DNA of 64,000 nucleotides from the NCBI GenBank assembly GCA_021740625.1, contig JAIOZK010000003.1, positions 62,001 to 126,000 of the forward strand, in the 5' to 3' direction. The notes beneath the pieces are model-generated. The model was not told the DNA's origin, did no database searches, and saw only the letters and a program-made list of their open reading frames with translations. Shown in pieces: positions 33,024 to 42,610 of the stretch. Numbering within the stretch: the first letter of the stretch is position 1; every line of letters begins with the position of its first letter. Source of the stretch: Bacteroidales bacterium. GTDB lineage: Bacteria > Bacteroidota > Bacteroidia > Bacteroidales > JAIOZK01. Made by a program: the position numbers and the translations under genes.

Positions 33024-35279
33024 ATGAAAAGATTTATGCTGGCATTGTTATTTGCCATTGGCCTGAGTGGCTTTGTATCTGCCTTTAATCCTCCCGACGA
33101 GGGGATGTGGTTGCCCATGTTTATCGAAAGACTGAATTATGTGGATATGGAAGAAATGGGGCTGCAACTGACCCCGGAGGAACTCTATAGCATCAACAAC
33201 TCCAGTTTGAAAGATGCCATCGTTGGACTTTCCGGTGGTGGAGTCGGTGGGTTTTTCTGTACCGGAGAAATTGTATCCGACAAAGGACTCATGTTTACCA
33301 ACCATCACTGTGGATATAATCACATACAAAAATTAAGTACCCCGGAAAACAATTACCTGGAAGATGGTTTCTGGGCATACAGCCTGGAAGAAGAGTTGCC
33401 TGCAAAAGGCCTTTCAGCTTCCTTTCTCAAACGAATGGAAAATGTAACCGACAGCATTCTCCCTTTCCTGTCGGATACTATGTCCGAAGCTGACCGCTCC
33501 GCCAAGGTAAAAGAGATCAGCAACAGAATGGAGGAAAGAGCTTCAGAAGATGAAACATACAATGCCGTTGTCAAGGCCTTTTATGATGGCAATGAATACT
33601 ATATGTTTGTTTATGAAACATACAATGATGTGCGCTTTGTAGGTGCGCCTCCTTCTTCAATTGGGAAATATGGGGGCGATACCGACAACTGGATGTGGCC
33701 GCGTCATACGGGCGATTTCAGCATTTTCAGGGTGTATGCCAGCCCGGATGGTGAACCTGCCGACTATGCCGAAGAAAATGTACCCATGAAACCCAAACAT
33801 CATCTCCCGGTTTCTTTGGAAGGAAAAGATCTTGGAGAGTTTGCCATGATTTGGGGCTTTCCCGGCGGTACCAACCGTTACATGACTTCCTACGGCATCG
33901 ATTACAATGTCAATGATTTTTATCCCATCATCATTGAAGTCTTTGGTGCCAAACTGGATATATGGAAAGAATACATGGACAAAGATCCACAGGTAAAGCT
34001 GGAATATGCCTCTAAATATGCCTCTGCCGCCAATGGCTGGAAATACTACATTGGCCTGAATAAAGGCGTGAAAAACCTGAACGTATACGAAAGAAAAAAG
34101 AAGCTGGAAGATCAATTCATCGACTGGTATATGCAGGATACGGAAAGAGAAAAGGAATACGGAAAAGCATTGCCAATTATTAGAGAAGGCTATGAAAAGA
34201 TGAAGGAGTTTTACAAGCCTTTCTTCTATGCAAACTTTGCAGGATACGGAGGTGCAGAGATTATTCCGTTTGCAGCTCAGATCAATTCTGTTTACAAAAT
34301 GATGGAAGATAAAAAGAAGCGCAAGCAAAACAAGGAAGCCATCAAAGAGGCTGCAAAACAATTGATACCGGTAGCGAATGAATTCTTCCAAAAGTATGAT
34401 CCTGCAATGGATGAAAAAGTCTTTACCAAAATGATGGAATTGTATACCCAAAATGTGAGCACATCCGAATGGCCTGAATTCCTTTTGCTTGCATACAATG
34501 ATATGAATGGTGATATGAAAGCCTACGGGGATTATGTGTTTAACCAGTCCATCATTCCTAACAAGGATGCATTGCTTGCATTCCTGGAAGACCCAAAATT
34601 CGATGATATCAAAAATGATCCGGTTCTCCAGGCTTATGAAGGATTTTATAGTCAGCTTGGACAATATGGCAGGAAATACCAGGCGGCCAATACTGAGATC
34701 AATAAAGGAGACAGGATTTTCGTGCGGGGTTTGCGGAAAATGAATCCGGACAAAGTATTTTACCCGGATGCCAATTCAAGCATGCGTGTTACTTACGGGT
34801 CGGTTGAAGATTATTACCCGGCCGATGCGGTGCATTATGATTATTATACAACGCTAGCAGGCGTGATGGAAAAAGAGGATCCCGAAAGCGATGAATTCAT
34901 CGTGGATGAAAAACTCAAGCAATTATATGCCAGCAAAGATTATGGCATATACGGACAGGACGGTGAAATGATCGTAGCCTTCCTGACCACCAATGATATC
35001 ACCGGTGGAAATTCTGGAAGCCCGGTGATGAACGGCAAGGGAGAATTGATCGGTATTGCTTTCGACGGCAACTGGGAAGCCATGAGCGGCGACCTGGCCT
35101 TTGAAACCGAACTGCAACGCTGCATCAATGTGGATATACGTTATGTGCTTTTCATTATTGATAAGTTTGCCGGTGCAAAGAATCTGATCGAAGAGCTGAC
35201 CATTATAAAAGCTGCACCAAAAATGCAAGGTGCAGCCGAAAAGGCTGAGCTTGGAAAGGCTGTTGAGGTTGAGAATTAA
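33024..35279 (+). CDS. dpp7: S46 family dipeptidyl-peptidase 7
   Basis: A 751-residue periplasmic serine exopeptidase that removes dipeptides from the N-terminus of oligopeptides. The signal peptide is MKRFMLALLFAIGLSGFVSA. Triad: His in FTNHHCGYN (94/95), Asp in GGDTDNWMWPRHTGDFS, Ser664 in TGGNSGSPV. The residue 18 positions after the serine sets specificity. Here it is Gly682 (IAFDGNWEAMSGD), as in DPP7, rather than the Arg of Asp/Glu-specific DPP11. Hydrophobic P1 preference is therefore expected. A terminator follows. It sits in the peptidase run with M64 and M49-like genes. Confidence 0.93.
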   Translation: MKRFMLALLFAIGLSGFVSAFNPPDEGMWLPMFIERLNYVDMEEMGLQLTPEELYSINNSSLKDAIVGLSGGGVGGFFCTGEIVSDKGLMFTNHHCGYNHIQKLSTPENNYLEDGFWAYSLEEELPAKGLSASFLKRMENVTDSILPFLSDTMSEADRSAKVKEISNRMEERASEDETYNAVVKAFYDGNEYYMFVYETYNDVRFVGAPPSSIGKYGGDTDNWMWPRHTGDFSIFRVYASPDGEPADYAEENVPMKPKHHLPVSLEGKDLGEFAMIWGFPGGTNRYMTSYGIDYNVNDFYPIIIEVFGAKLDIWKEYMDKDPQVKLEYASKYASAANGWKYYIGLNKGVKNLNVYERKKKLEDQFIDWYMQDTEREKEYGKALPIIREGYEKMKEFYKPFFYANFAGYGGAEIIPFAAQINSVYKMMEDKKKRKQNKEAIKEAAKQLIPVANEFFQKYDPAMDEKVFTKMMELYTQNVSTSEWPEFLLLAYNDMNGDMKAYGDYVFNQSIIPNKDALLAFLEDPKFDDIKNDPVLQAYEGFYSQLGQYGRKYQAANTEINKGDRIFVRGLRKMNPDKVFYPDANSSMRVTYGSVEDYYPADAVHYDYYTTLAGVMEKEDPESDEFIVDEKLKQLYASKDYGIYGQDGEMIVAFLTTNDITGGNSGSPVMNGKGELIGIAFDGNWEAMSGDLAFETELQRCINVDIRYVLFIIDKFAGAKNLIEELTIIKAAPKMQGAAEKAELGKAVEVEN

Positions 35280-35300
35280 GAAATAAAGCCTTTATCAAAC

Positions 35301-35334
35301 AAAGGATGTCTCTGAGTAGGGGCATCCTTTTTTT
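35301..35334 (+). terminator. Terminator after dpp7
   Basis: AAAGGATG (35301-35308) and CATCCTTT (35323-35330) form an 8-bp stem that runs into a T tract, 21 bp after the dpp7 stop. Confidence 0.88.
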
Positions 35335-35425
35335 CAAGTTTATTGCGAATATCCGCTTTAGGTTTTCCAATTGTTATTAAATTCTTAAAAATTGCATTCA
35401 CCTTATCCCCTGTTTAACTTTGTAT

Positions 35426-35433
35426 TAGATTTG
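35426..35433 (+). promoter_or_regulatory. -7 box for the large Asp-box/PKD gene
   Basis: TAGATTTG fits TAnnTTTG, about 44 bp before the ATG at 35477. The -33 region is not clear. Confidence 0.45.
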
Positions 35434-35476
35434 TGATGATAATTGTTTGCTTCACGAAACTATTAGATAAAAGTTG

Positions 35477-38400
35477 ATGAAAATGAGAAAAAACAGCCTC
35501 ATCCTATTATTCTTGCTTATTGCTTATATGTTACCTGCCCAGGTTTGGATCAAAAACCTGCCAAAGGAAAAACTGAAAAATGGCACACTCACCTTTTACG
35601 AGATCAAACAGGCTTTTGATAATTACTGGGAACCCTTTGATGTTAAAAATGCTTATTACATCAATGAGCAGGGAGAAAAACAAAAGGCACCCTACTGGAA
35701 GCTTTTCAAAAGATGGGAATGGTACTGGAACGACAGGATTAAGCAGGAAACCGGGGCTTTTCCAAATACTACTGCCATTGAAGAATTAAAAAAGTGGAAA
35801 CAAGCTCAGCTGGGTTTAACCAGCAATTATGGTAACTGGACCAGTCTGGGGCCGAATACAACCGCCGGCGGTTATGCCGGATTGGGCAGGTTGAACTGTG
35901 TGACTTTCCACCCGACAGATTCCGACACTTACTATGTTGGAGCTGCTTCCGGCGGTATCTGGCGAACCGAAGATGATGGATCAACATGGACGCCACTGGG
36001 TGACACCAACGACGTACTGGGCGTAAGTGATATTATTTTGATCGATCCCGCAACAGGTGATGACATATTGTATATTGCAAGCGGAGACCGCGATGGTGGC
36101 GCCATGTGGACCCTCGGAGGCGGACAAACCAACGATAATAACAGCATCGGTGTTTTGAAATCCACGGATGAAGGGGCAAGCTGGCAGGCTACCGGACTGA
36201 TTTTTACCACCGACCAGCAGGAAAGGGTGAACAGGCTCCTGCTAGACCCGAATGATAACAATACATTGTATGCAGCAACCACAGATGGAGTATACAAAAC
36301 GACAAATGCGGGCACCAACTGGTCGCAACTGACAACAACAGCTTTTATCGATATGGAATTCAAACCGGGAGATCCTTCCATTATCTATGCTTCAACGGAA
36401 GATGGCTCCACTACGAAAATATTCCGTTCAACCAATTCAGGTTCCTCCTGGACAGAAGTGGCTTCTTATTCCGGGATCAGAACGCAATTGGCTGTGAGCT
36501 CCGATGAAAATGCATGGGTTTACGCCCTGGTGGCTCAATCAAGCGGAGGACTGAGAGGGGTTTACAGATCAACCAACAGCGGTGCTTCTTTTTCGGAAGT
36601 CTACAGCAGTTCTACCAAAAATCTTCTCGGATGGGATTGTAGCGGATTTGGTAGCGGTGGACAGGGTGGATATGACCTGTGCATTGCCTCCGATCCGAAT
36701 GATGCGGAAACGGTCTACGTGGGAGGTGTGAATACCTGGAAATCCATTGATGGTGGCTCAAGTTTTACTATTGTGAACCACTGGTCGGGATGTACAGGCA
36801 TACAGACCGTACATGCCGACAAGCACTTTTTTGCGTTTCAGAATGGTACCTCTACACTGTTTGAATGCAACGACGGGGGATTGTACAAAACTTCGGATGG
36901 CGGAACGAACTGGACCGAACTTTCCAGTGGCATGGCCATCAGCCAGATATACCGGATGGGTGTAGGACAAACCCTGGTTGATGAAGTGATCATCGGGCTG
37001 CAGGACAACGGTACCAAATCCCGCCTGAGCGGTACCTGGACGGATGTGATCGGTGGTGACGGATTTGAATGCATTGTTGATTATACCGATGAGAATATAC
37101 AATACGGAGCCCTTTACTATGGCGATATTTACCGGACCACCAATTACTGGAACTCAAGTACCAATATAACGAATAGTTTGCCGGGCAGTGGCTGGTGGAT
37201 CACGCCTTATGTCATGGATCCGGATGATAACAATACGCTTTATGTTGGATATGAAGAGGTTTACAAATCTACCAACCAGGGCAATTCCTGGACCAGTATC
37301 AGCAATTTTGGTGACAATGACCTGAGATCCCTTGCTGTTGCTCCTTCCGACAATGATTACATTTATGCAGCAGGAGAACATGTCATTTACAGGACAACAA
37401 ATGGAGGCAATTCCTGGTCGGACATAACGGGATCCCTGCCCGTAACATTTGATAACATAACCTATATAAGCATCAAACATGATGATCCCAATACAGCTTG
37501 GGTTTCCATTGGTGGATATAATTCAGATGGTGTGTATGAAACGACCGACGGTGGTTCTTCCTGGACGAATATTTCAACGGGCTTGCCTTCGATCCCAGTG
37601 ATGAGCGTCATACAAAACAGGCAAAATGCTGATTCCCTTGAATTGTATGCCGGAACGGACGTGGGTGTGTTTGTCAGAATTGGAGATAACAACTGGTCAC
37701 CATTCAAGAATGGCTTGCCCAATGTCGTGGTAACCGAACTGGATATTTATTATGATGATACCGACACGAGCAACTCGCGAATCTATGCAGCCTCCTACGG
37801 AAGAGGAGTGTGGAAATCTACCCTGTATGCTGCGAATTTGCTTTCAGCAGATTTTACGGGCAGTCCGACGACCGGAACGGCACCCCTGACAGTAAATTTT
37901 ACGGATCAGTCTTCGGGAAGTATTGTTAGTTGGGCCTGGTATTTTGGGGATGGCGGTACGGATACAGTTCAGAATCCGCAGTACACTTACAATTCACCAG
38001 GCACGTATACGGTTTCTCTTGCGATCAGCAGCAATACGGCTACCGACTCAATTGCCAAAACGGATTATATCAGTGTGTCCTATCCGGCCCCGACATCCGA
38101 TTTCACCGCTAATCCCACTTCAGGCGTGGCGCCCCTCACGGTTGACTTCACCGATCAATCCATCGACTCTGTAAATAACTGGAACTGGTATTTTGGTGAT
38201 GGTGGAACAGATACGATCCAAAATCCCCAGTACGTATACAATGATCCGGGCACCTATACCGTATCCCTGGCAGTCAGCGGGCCGGGAGGTTCAGACTCCA
38301 CGGCAAAAGAAGATTATATTACAGTGGATTATCCTGGACCCACCGCAGATTTTGAAGGAGACCCGACTTCAGGTGATGCTCCTTTAACGGTTGATTTCAC

Positions 38401-39088
38401 CGATCTATCACAGGATTCTGTAAATGCCTGGAACTGGGATTTTGGCGATGGCAATGGTTCTATCGAGCAAAATCCACAGCATATATACAGCGATACAGGA
38501 AGCTTTAACGTGAGCTTGGAAGTTAGCGGACCCGGTGGAACGGAACAGGAAATAAAGACGAATTACATACAGGTGAACCAGAGCCAGTATACAGCAGAAT
38601 TTACAGGAGATCCCACTTCGGGACACTTCCCGCTGGAAGTTGATTTTACCGATCTTTCAACAGGCAATATCAATGCATGGAAATGGTATTTCGGGGATGG
38701 AGAAACTGCAACAATTCAAGATCCTGCGCATATTTACCAGAATTCGGGTACATACAGCGTAGCCCTGAAAGTCAGCGGACCGGGTGGTTCGGATTCCCTG
38801 AACAAGGAAGATTATATCAATGTTCTGGTGGGAGTAGGAGAATCAGCAGAAGACTTTGCTATGCGGATATTCCCGAATCCTTTTCAAAATGGATTTTATG
38901 TGCAATCGGATATTCGCCTGAAAAGCCTGCAACTTTTTGATGCCATGGGAGAGAAACACATTGAGAAGGAACTGGGAGAAAAAGATGAAGTTTTCATATC
39001 TGCTGAAAAGCTGAAAGATGGTATTTATTATTGCAGGATACTGGATGCGGATGAAAAGATCTGGATCCTGAAAATTATGAAGAAATAG
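35477..39088 (+). CDS. Large T9SS surface protein with Asp-box (sortilin/BNR-like) repeats and four PKD domains
   Basis: About 1203 residues from the ATG at 35477 (a TTG lies just before). Signal peptide ILLFLLIAYMLPAQ. Residues 110-770 form a VPS10/sortilin-like propeller with many Asp-box motifs of the S-x-D-x-G-x-T-W type (TEDDGSTWTPLG, STDEGASWQATG, KTTNAGTNWSQL, KSTNQGNSWTSI, RTTNGGNSWSDI, ETTDGGSSWTNI). Four PKD domains follow (about 785-1120), each with W-x-FGDG, separated by near-repeats such as ADFxGxPTSGxAPLTVDFTD. A T9SS type A domain ends it (FPNPFQNGFYVQ ... GIYYCRI). It probably acts as a surface glycan-binding, adhesive or scaffold protein. No hydrolase catalytic residues were identified. 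Confidence 0.9.
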   Translation: MKMRKNSLILLFLLIAYMLPAQVWIKNLPKEKLKNGTLTFYEIKQAFDNYWEPFDVKNAYYINEQGEKQKAPYWKLFKRWEWYWNDRIKQETGAFPNTTAIEELKKWKQAQLGLTSNYGNWTSLGPNTTAGGYAGLGRLNCVTFHPTDSDTYYVGAASGGIWRTEDDGSTWTPLGDTNDVLGVSDIILIDPATGDDILYIASGDRDGGAMWTLGGGQTNDNNSIGVLKSTDEGASWQATGLIFTTDQQERVNRLLLDPNDNNTLYAATTDGVYKTTNAGTNWSQLTTTAFIDMEFKPGDPSIIYASTEDGSTTKIFRSTNSGSSWTEVASYSGIRTQLAVSSDENAWVYALVAQSSGGLRGVYRSTNSGASFSEVYSSSTKNLLGWDCSGFGSGGQGGYDLCIASDPNDAETVYVGGVNTWKSIDGGSSFTIVNHWSGCTGIQTVHADKHFFAFQNGTSTLFECNDGGLYKTSDGGTNWTELSSGMAISQIYRMGVGQTLVDEVIIGLQDNGTKSRLSGTWTDVIGGDGFECIVDYTDENIQYGALYYGDIYRTTNYWNSSTNITNSLPGSGWWITPYVMDPDDNNTLYVGYEEVYKSTNQGNSWTSISNFGDNDLRSLAVAPSDNDYIYAAGEHVIYRTTNGGNSWSDITGSLPVTFDNITYISIKHDDPNTAWVSIGGYNSDGVYETTDGGSSWTNISTGLPSIPVMSVIQNRQNADSLELYAGTDVGVFVRIGDNNWSPFKNGLPNVVVTELDIYYDDTDTSNSRIYAASYGRGVWKSTLYAANLLSADFTGSPTTGTAPLTVNFTDQSSGSIVSWAWYFGDGGTDTVQNPQYTYNSPGTYTVSLAISSNTATDSIAKTDYISVSYPAPTSDFTANPTSGVAPLTVDFTDQSIDSVNNWNWYFGDGGTDTIQNPQYVYNDPGTYTVSLAVSGPGGSDSTAKEDYITVDYPGPTADFEGDPTSGDAPLTVDFTDLSQDSVNAWNWDFGDGNGSIEQNPQHIYSDTGSFNVSLEVSGPGGTEQEIKTNYIQVNQSQYTAEFTGDPTSGHFPLEVDFTDLSTGNINAWKWYFGDGETATIQDPAHIYQNSGTYSVALKVSGPGGSDSLNKEDYINVLVGVGESAEDFAMRIFPNPFQNGFYVQSDIRLKSLQLFDAMGEKHIEKELGEKDEVFISAEKLKDGIYYCRILDADEKIWILKIMKK

Positions 39089-39091
39089 ATA

Positions 39092-39505
39092 TTACTCTTT
39101 TATATAGATCACTTCAACCCATCCGGCCTGGGTTTTGTCCCGGTTGATGATCCTGCCGTTTTCGAATTTGCCGATCTTGATTGAATCCTTCTCATCGGTT
39201 CCATCAAGTTTTACATAAATCTCATTATTATCAGGCTGCAAACTCCATTTACCAGGATAGGTCCCCGTTCCCGAAATAATGTTCATGGTCTGGTCTTCGA
39301 AGATCTCGTAATGATAAGACTTTTGCATTTTGATCGCATTTTCGACCTGTTCCTTGCTAAGATTGCTGGTGTCGGTGTCAAGCTTTACATCTTCAACTAC
39401 CCATACGCCAACAATTTTTTCTTTTGTATCTGAACAGGCACTTATGAGTATCATCGACATAAAAGCAATGCCTGCTATAAAACTGATCCGGCTTTTCATC
39501 TTCAT
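39092..39505 (-). CDS. Small lipoprotein, lipocalin-like domain
   Basis: A 137-residue protein with a lipoprotein signal peptide ending ILISAC (Cys24). After it comes a short beta domain opening KIVGVWVVEDVKLDTD and continuing YHYEIFEDQTMNI, SGTGTYPGKWSLQPDNNEI. This is the pattern of lipocalin-like (DUF4923/5004 type) Bacteroidota lipoproteins. It should be a small envelope-anchored beta-barrel binding protein. It is convergent with the large PKD gene, the two stops being 3 bp apart. It starts about 300 bp from the divergent TetR regulator; no link to the efflux operon is evident. Function unknown. Confidence 0.65.
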   Translation of the reverse strand: MKMKSRISFIAGIAFMSMILISACSDTKEKIVGVWVVEDVKLDTDTSNLSKEQVENAIKMQKSYHYEIFEDQTMNIISGTGTYPGKWSLQPDNNEIYVKLDGTDEKDSIKIGKFENGRIINRDKTQAGWVEVIYIKE

Positions 39506-39660
39506 AAAATTTGAGGCTGTAAAGGTAGGTATTTATCCCAAAATGGAAGAAGGGTAGACTGTTTATATAGGGGGCTTATCAATACAATATTTACATTTTA
39601 CCTGTTTAAGGTTATAAAGTTATACGGGAATTAGGATATAGCTGTACAATAAAATTATTC

Positions 39661-39676
39661 ATTCGTGCATTCGTGG
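39661..39676. repeat. ATTCGTGCATTCGTGG intergenic repeat, copy 1
   Basis: The same 16-mer occurs at 47117-47132 and, inverted, at 46959-46974, always between genes. The rest of the 303-bp gap 39506-39808 holds only the TetR promoter and operator. Confidence 0.8.
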
Positions 39677-39735
39677 CTTTTTAACAGCATGCTGATCCTC
39701 CCCAAACGACAACAAATAAAAAAATCAAAAAAAAC

Positions 39736-39766
39736 TTGACACAGGCAAATTTTTATCATACATTTG
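39736..39766 (+). promoter_or_regulatory. Promoter of the TetR/efflux operon
   Basis: TTG at 39736-39738 and TACATTTG at 39759-39766 are separated by 20 bp, an almost ideal Bacteroidota promoter. The regulator's start codon is 42 bp downstream. Confidence 0.75.
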
Positions 39767-39770
39767 TCCA

Positions 39771-39806
39771 ATCGGTTTAACCAAATAGTTAAATTGATCG
39801 GTTAAA
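39771..39806. promoter_or_regulatory. Probable TetR operator
   Basis: Directly after the -7 box lies the inverted repeat TTTAAC-N6-GTTAAA (39776-39793), overlapped by the small palindrome GGTTTAACC. A direct repeat of ATCGGTT occurs at 39771-39777 and 39797-39803. Position between promoter and ATG suggests autorepression of the whole efflux operon. Confidence 0.6.
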
Positions 39807-39808
39807 AA

Positions 39809-40417
39809 ATGAAAAGAAGTTTAAATACTGAAGACAAGATACTTAAAGCTGCAATACAAGTTTTTGTGAAGAGTGGTTTTGAGGGAACTTCCATGCAAAA
39901 GATCGCAGATGAAGCCGGGATCAACAAAGCATTGCTGCATTATTATTTCAGAAGCAAGGAGAAATTGTTTGAAAAAGCATTTGCAAATATTTTTGTGAAA
40001 TTTGTTCCAAGGGCTCTGGAGATTTTTACATCGGAACTGGACTTTTTCGACAAAATCAGGTTATTTATAGGTACTTATATTGATCTGCTGGTTCAAAATC
40101 CACTGGTCCCGGGTTTTATTCTGCAAGAGATCAACCGCAACCCGGATATTTTATACAACATTATCAGGGAAGCAGGTGTGGATCCTTCCTTCTTCTTTAT
40201 TCAGGTGGAAAAGGAAATTGCAAGCGGCAGTATTGTTGCCGTCAGCAGCAAACATTTGTTCATCAACATAATGAGTTTATGCATTTTTCCAGTTGCATCC
40301 CGCCCCCTCATGCAAAGGATCGTATTCAACAATGATGAAAGAGCTTATGCAATTTTCCTGGAAGAACGTAAAAAGGAAGTTGCTGATTTTGTAATCAATG
40401 CAATCAAGAGAAAATGA
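39809..40417 (+). CDS. TetR family transcriptional regulator
   Basis: A 202-residue regulator. The N-terminal helix-turn-helix reads KILKAAIQVFVKSGFEGTSM, then IADEAGINKALLHYYFRSKE (residues about 8-52), a clear TetR DNA-binding domain. The C-terminal part is the ligand-binding/dimerisation domain, with LQEINRNPDIL resembling the TetR_C groups found next to efflux systems. It overlaps the TolC gene by ATGA and heads an operon of eight genes, so it very likely represses them. Operator-like repeats lie between its promoter and start. The inducer is unknown, possibly an exported toxic compound. Confidence 0.93.
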   Translation: MKRSLNTEDKILKAAIQVFVKSGFEGTSMQKIADEAGINKALLHYYFRSKEKLFEKAFANIFVKFVPRALEIFTSELDFFDKIRLFIGTYIDLLVQNPLVPGFILQEINRNPDILYNIIREAGVDPSFFFIQVEKEIASGSIVAVSSKHLFINIMSLCIFPVASRPLMQRIVFNNDERAYAIFLEERKKEVADFVINAIKRK

Positions 40418-41700
40418 AAAACAGGATTTTAATATCGATGGCATTCCTTTTCATGTTAAAACTGCCTGCAAATGCACAATTTGTTCAGCAGGTTGAACTG
40501 GAGGATTGCAGGGAAAAAGCAGTGCAAAATTTCCCCATTAGCCGGCAGTATCAGATGCTTGAAGAATCAAGCCGACTGAAAGTTGAAAACCTGAATGCGA
40601 ATTATTTACCCCAACTCGATCTGAACGGGCAGGCTACTTACCAGTCGGATGTTACCAAAGTGGAGCTGGATCTGCCACCGACTTTCAATGTTAGCATTCC
40701 TGAGCCGTCAAAAGATCAATACAAACTGACACTCGATCTTTCGCAAGTGATTTACGATGGTGGAGCCACCAGTAAGCAAAAGGATCTTGAGGGAATCAAG
40801 CTCGAAGCAGGCAAGACAAGTGTCGCTTTACAGTTATACCAGATCAAAGAAAGGGTAAATCAAATTTATTTTGGTATTATCCTTTTGAAAAAAAATAAAG
40901 CTTTGCTGGAAGTTCTGAAAGAAACTATTTCAGCCAAGCTCAAAACCATTAAATCAGCGGCAGAGCATGGCACAGCCTTAAAGAAGGATGTAAATAACCT
41001 GAAAGCTGAATTGCTGAAGATCGAGCAAAACATGAATAACCTGGAAGTGGAAATTCGATCCAGGCTCCAGATGTTATCAAGCTTTACAGGGGAAACGTAT
41101 CAGGCAGAAACAAAATTTGTTGTTCCTGAAATTGAAATAGACCTGGATTATTCTGCTGCAAACAGGCTTGAATACAGAATTCTAGAACTGAATCAGGAAA
41201 AGCTCGGTCAGAATCGCAAGCTGGTCAATTCGAAAAATATCCCCAGAATCTATGGATTCGGAACTGCAGGATACGGCCAGCCTGGCTTGAATATGTTGGC
41301 GGATGAGTTTGAGAGTTTCTACATGCTTGGGATAAAACTAAACTGGAATATCTGGAACTGGAACGAGAATAAAAAAGAGAAGCATATTTTGAGCCTGCAA
41401 CAAAACATCCTGGAAACAGAAAAAGAAGCTTTCGGCTTGAACCTTGACATCGAACTCCAAAGCAAGATCGCTGAAATAGAGAAATACCAGGGCATGATAA
41501 AAAAGGATGCAGAGATCCTGGAACTGCGATCTGAAATTGCGGAAACATCCTCCTCACAACTGGACAACGGTGTGATCACTACCTCAGATTATATTTCTGA
41601 TATGAACGCTGCGACCCGGGCAAAACTCGACCTGGAAGTGCACAGAATACAATTGATAAAAGCTAAAATCGATTATAAATCTTCCAAAGGGGAATTATAA
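40414..41700 (+). CDS. TolC family outer membrane efflux protein
   Basis: A 428-residue outer-membrane channel component. Signal peptide ISMAFLFMLKLPANAQ. Two related OEP repeats of long amphipathic helices with beta-strand insertions: the first has LDLNGQATYQSD and KLTLDLSQVIYDGGATSKQ, the second RIYGFGTAGYGQPGLN and FYMLGIKLNWNIWNWNENKKE, both typical of TolC strands. The start overlaps the TetR stop by 4 bp. It should form the outer-membrane exit duct for the ABC exporter encoded downstream, joined through the HlyD-type adaptor that starts 1 bp after it. Confidence 0.9.
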   Translation: MKNRILISMAFLFMLKLPANAQFVQQVELEDCREKAVQNFPISRQYQMLEESSRLKVENLNANYLPQLDLNGQATYQSDVTKVELDLPPTFNVSIPEPSKDQYKLTLDLSQVIYDGGATSKQKDLEGIKLEAGKTSVALQLYQIKERVNQIYFGIILLKKNKALLEVLKETISAKLKTIKSAAEHGTALKKDVNNLKAELLKIEQNMNNLEVEIRSRLQMLSSFTGETYQAETKFVVPEIEIDLDYSAANRLEYRILELNQEKLGQNRKLVNSKNIPRIYGFGTAGYGQPGLNMLADEFESFYMLGIKLNWNIWNWNENKKEKHILSLQQNILETEKEAFGLNLDIELQSKIAEIEKYQGMIKKDAEILELRSEIAETSSSQLDNGVITTSDYISDMNAATRAKLDLEVHRIQLIKAKIDYKSSKGEL

Positions 41701-41701
41701 A

Positions 41702-42592
41702 ATGAAAAAAAAGATCATTAAAATAACATTCGGACTGTTAGTCCTGATCGCACTGACGGCCTGCTCGGGTGATAATGGCAAGTCGGATGCCTACGGTAAT
41801 TTTGAAGCCATCGACCTGATCGTTTCCGCCCAGGGCAATGGTCAAATTCTGGAATTCGAGATTATGGAAGGGCAGGTACTTCATGAAAACCAGGAAGTAG
41901 GGCTGATTGATACAAGCATGTTGCATCTCCAAAAAAAACAATTGCAAAGCAACATTAAAGCCGTGGCTTCGAAAATGCAAAATGTCAATGCCCAGGTCGA
42001 AGTGCAGCAACAACAGCTTGAAAATCTGCTGATCGACCAGAAAAGGCTGAAAGCATTGTTTAGAGATGGTGCCGCCACCAAAAAACAACTTGATGATATT
42101 AACGGGGCCGTTGATCTGACCAGAAAACAGATCACAGCCACTAAAACGCAAAAGCAAAACATCAGGGATGAGATCGATGCCCTCTATGCCCGCATCGAAC
42201 AGGTGAACGAAAGCATCAGGGATTGCCATATCATTAACCCTGCACAGGGAACTGTTTTAACAAAGTTTGCTGAGCAAGGTGAATTTACCGCTACAGGGAA
42301 ACCTCTTTATAAAATTGCAAACCTGGAAGTGCTGAACCTGAAAGTGTACGTGAGCGGGGATCAATTGCCGGAAGTCAGAATAGGGGAAGAAGTAGAAGTA
42401 TTGATCGACAAGAATAAAAGTGGTTTTACCCACCTGAAAGGCAGGATCAACTGGATCTCCGACCAGGCCGAATTCACCCCCAAAACCATACAGACAAAAA
42501 AAGAAAGGGTAAATCTCGTTTATGCCGTTAAGGTCAGGGTGAAAAATGACGGAAGCCTGAAAATTGGAATGCCCGGGGAGATCAATTTTTAA
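41702..42592 (+). CDS. HlyD/AcrA-type membrane fusion (adaptor) lipoprotein
   Basis: A 296-residue periplasmic adaptor with lipobox LTACS (Cys21). Domains in order: biotinyl-lipoyl-like half (AQGNGQILEFEIMEGQVLHENQEVGLID), a coiled-coil hairpin of about 100 residues (QLQSNIKAVASKMQNVNAQ ... RKQITATKTQKQNIRDEI), the second lipoyl half (CHIINPAQGTVLTKFAEQGEF) and a beta-barrel domain. It is closest in layout to YbhG of the YbhGFSR exporter. It should bridge the inner-membrane ABC permeases to TolC. It is the third gene of the TetR-controlled operon. Confidence 0.9.
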   Translation: MKKKIIKITFGLLVLIALTACSGDNGKSDAYGNFEAIDLIVSAQGNGQILEFEIMEGQVLHENQEVGLIDTSMLHLQKKQLQSNIKAVASKMQNVNAQVEVQQQQLENLLIDQKRLKALFRDGAATKKQLDDINGAVDLTRKQITATKTQKQNIRDEIDALYARIEQVNESIRDCHIINPAQGTVLTKFAEQGEFTATGKPLYKIANLEVLNLKVYVSGDQLPEVRIGEEVEVLIDKNKSGFTHLKGRINWISDQAEFTPKTIQTKKERVNLVYAVKVRVKNDGSLKIGMPGEINF

Positions 42593-42610
42593 ACAGTTAA
42601 AACATAGCAT

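Noticed and set aside
40999-41597. Long leftward frames within the TolC and ABC genes.
   Set aside because: Shadows of genes with clear domains on the other strand; no signal or domain pattern of their own.
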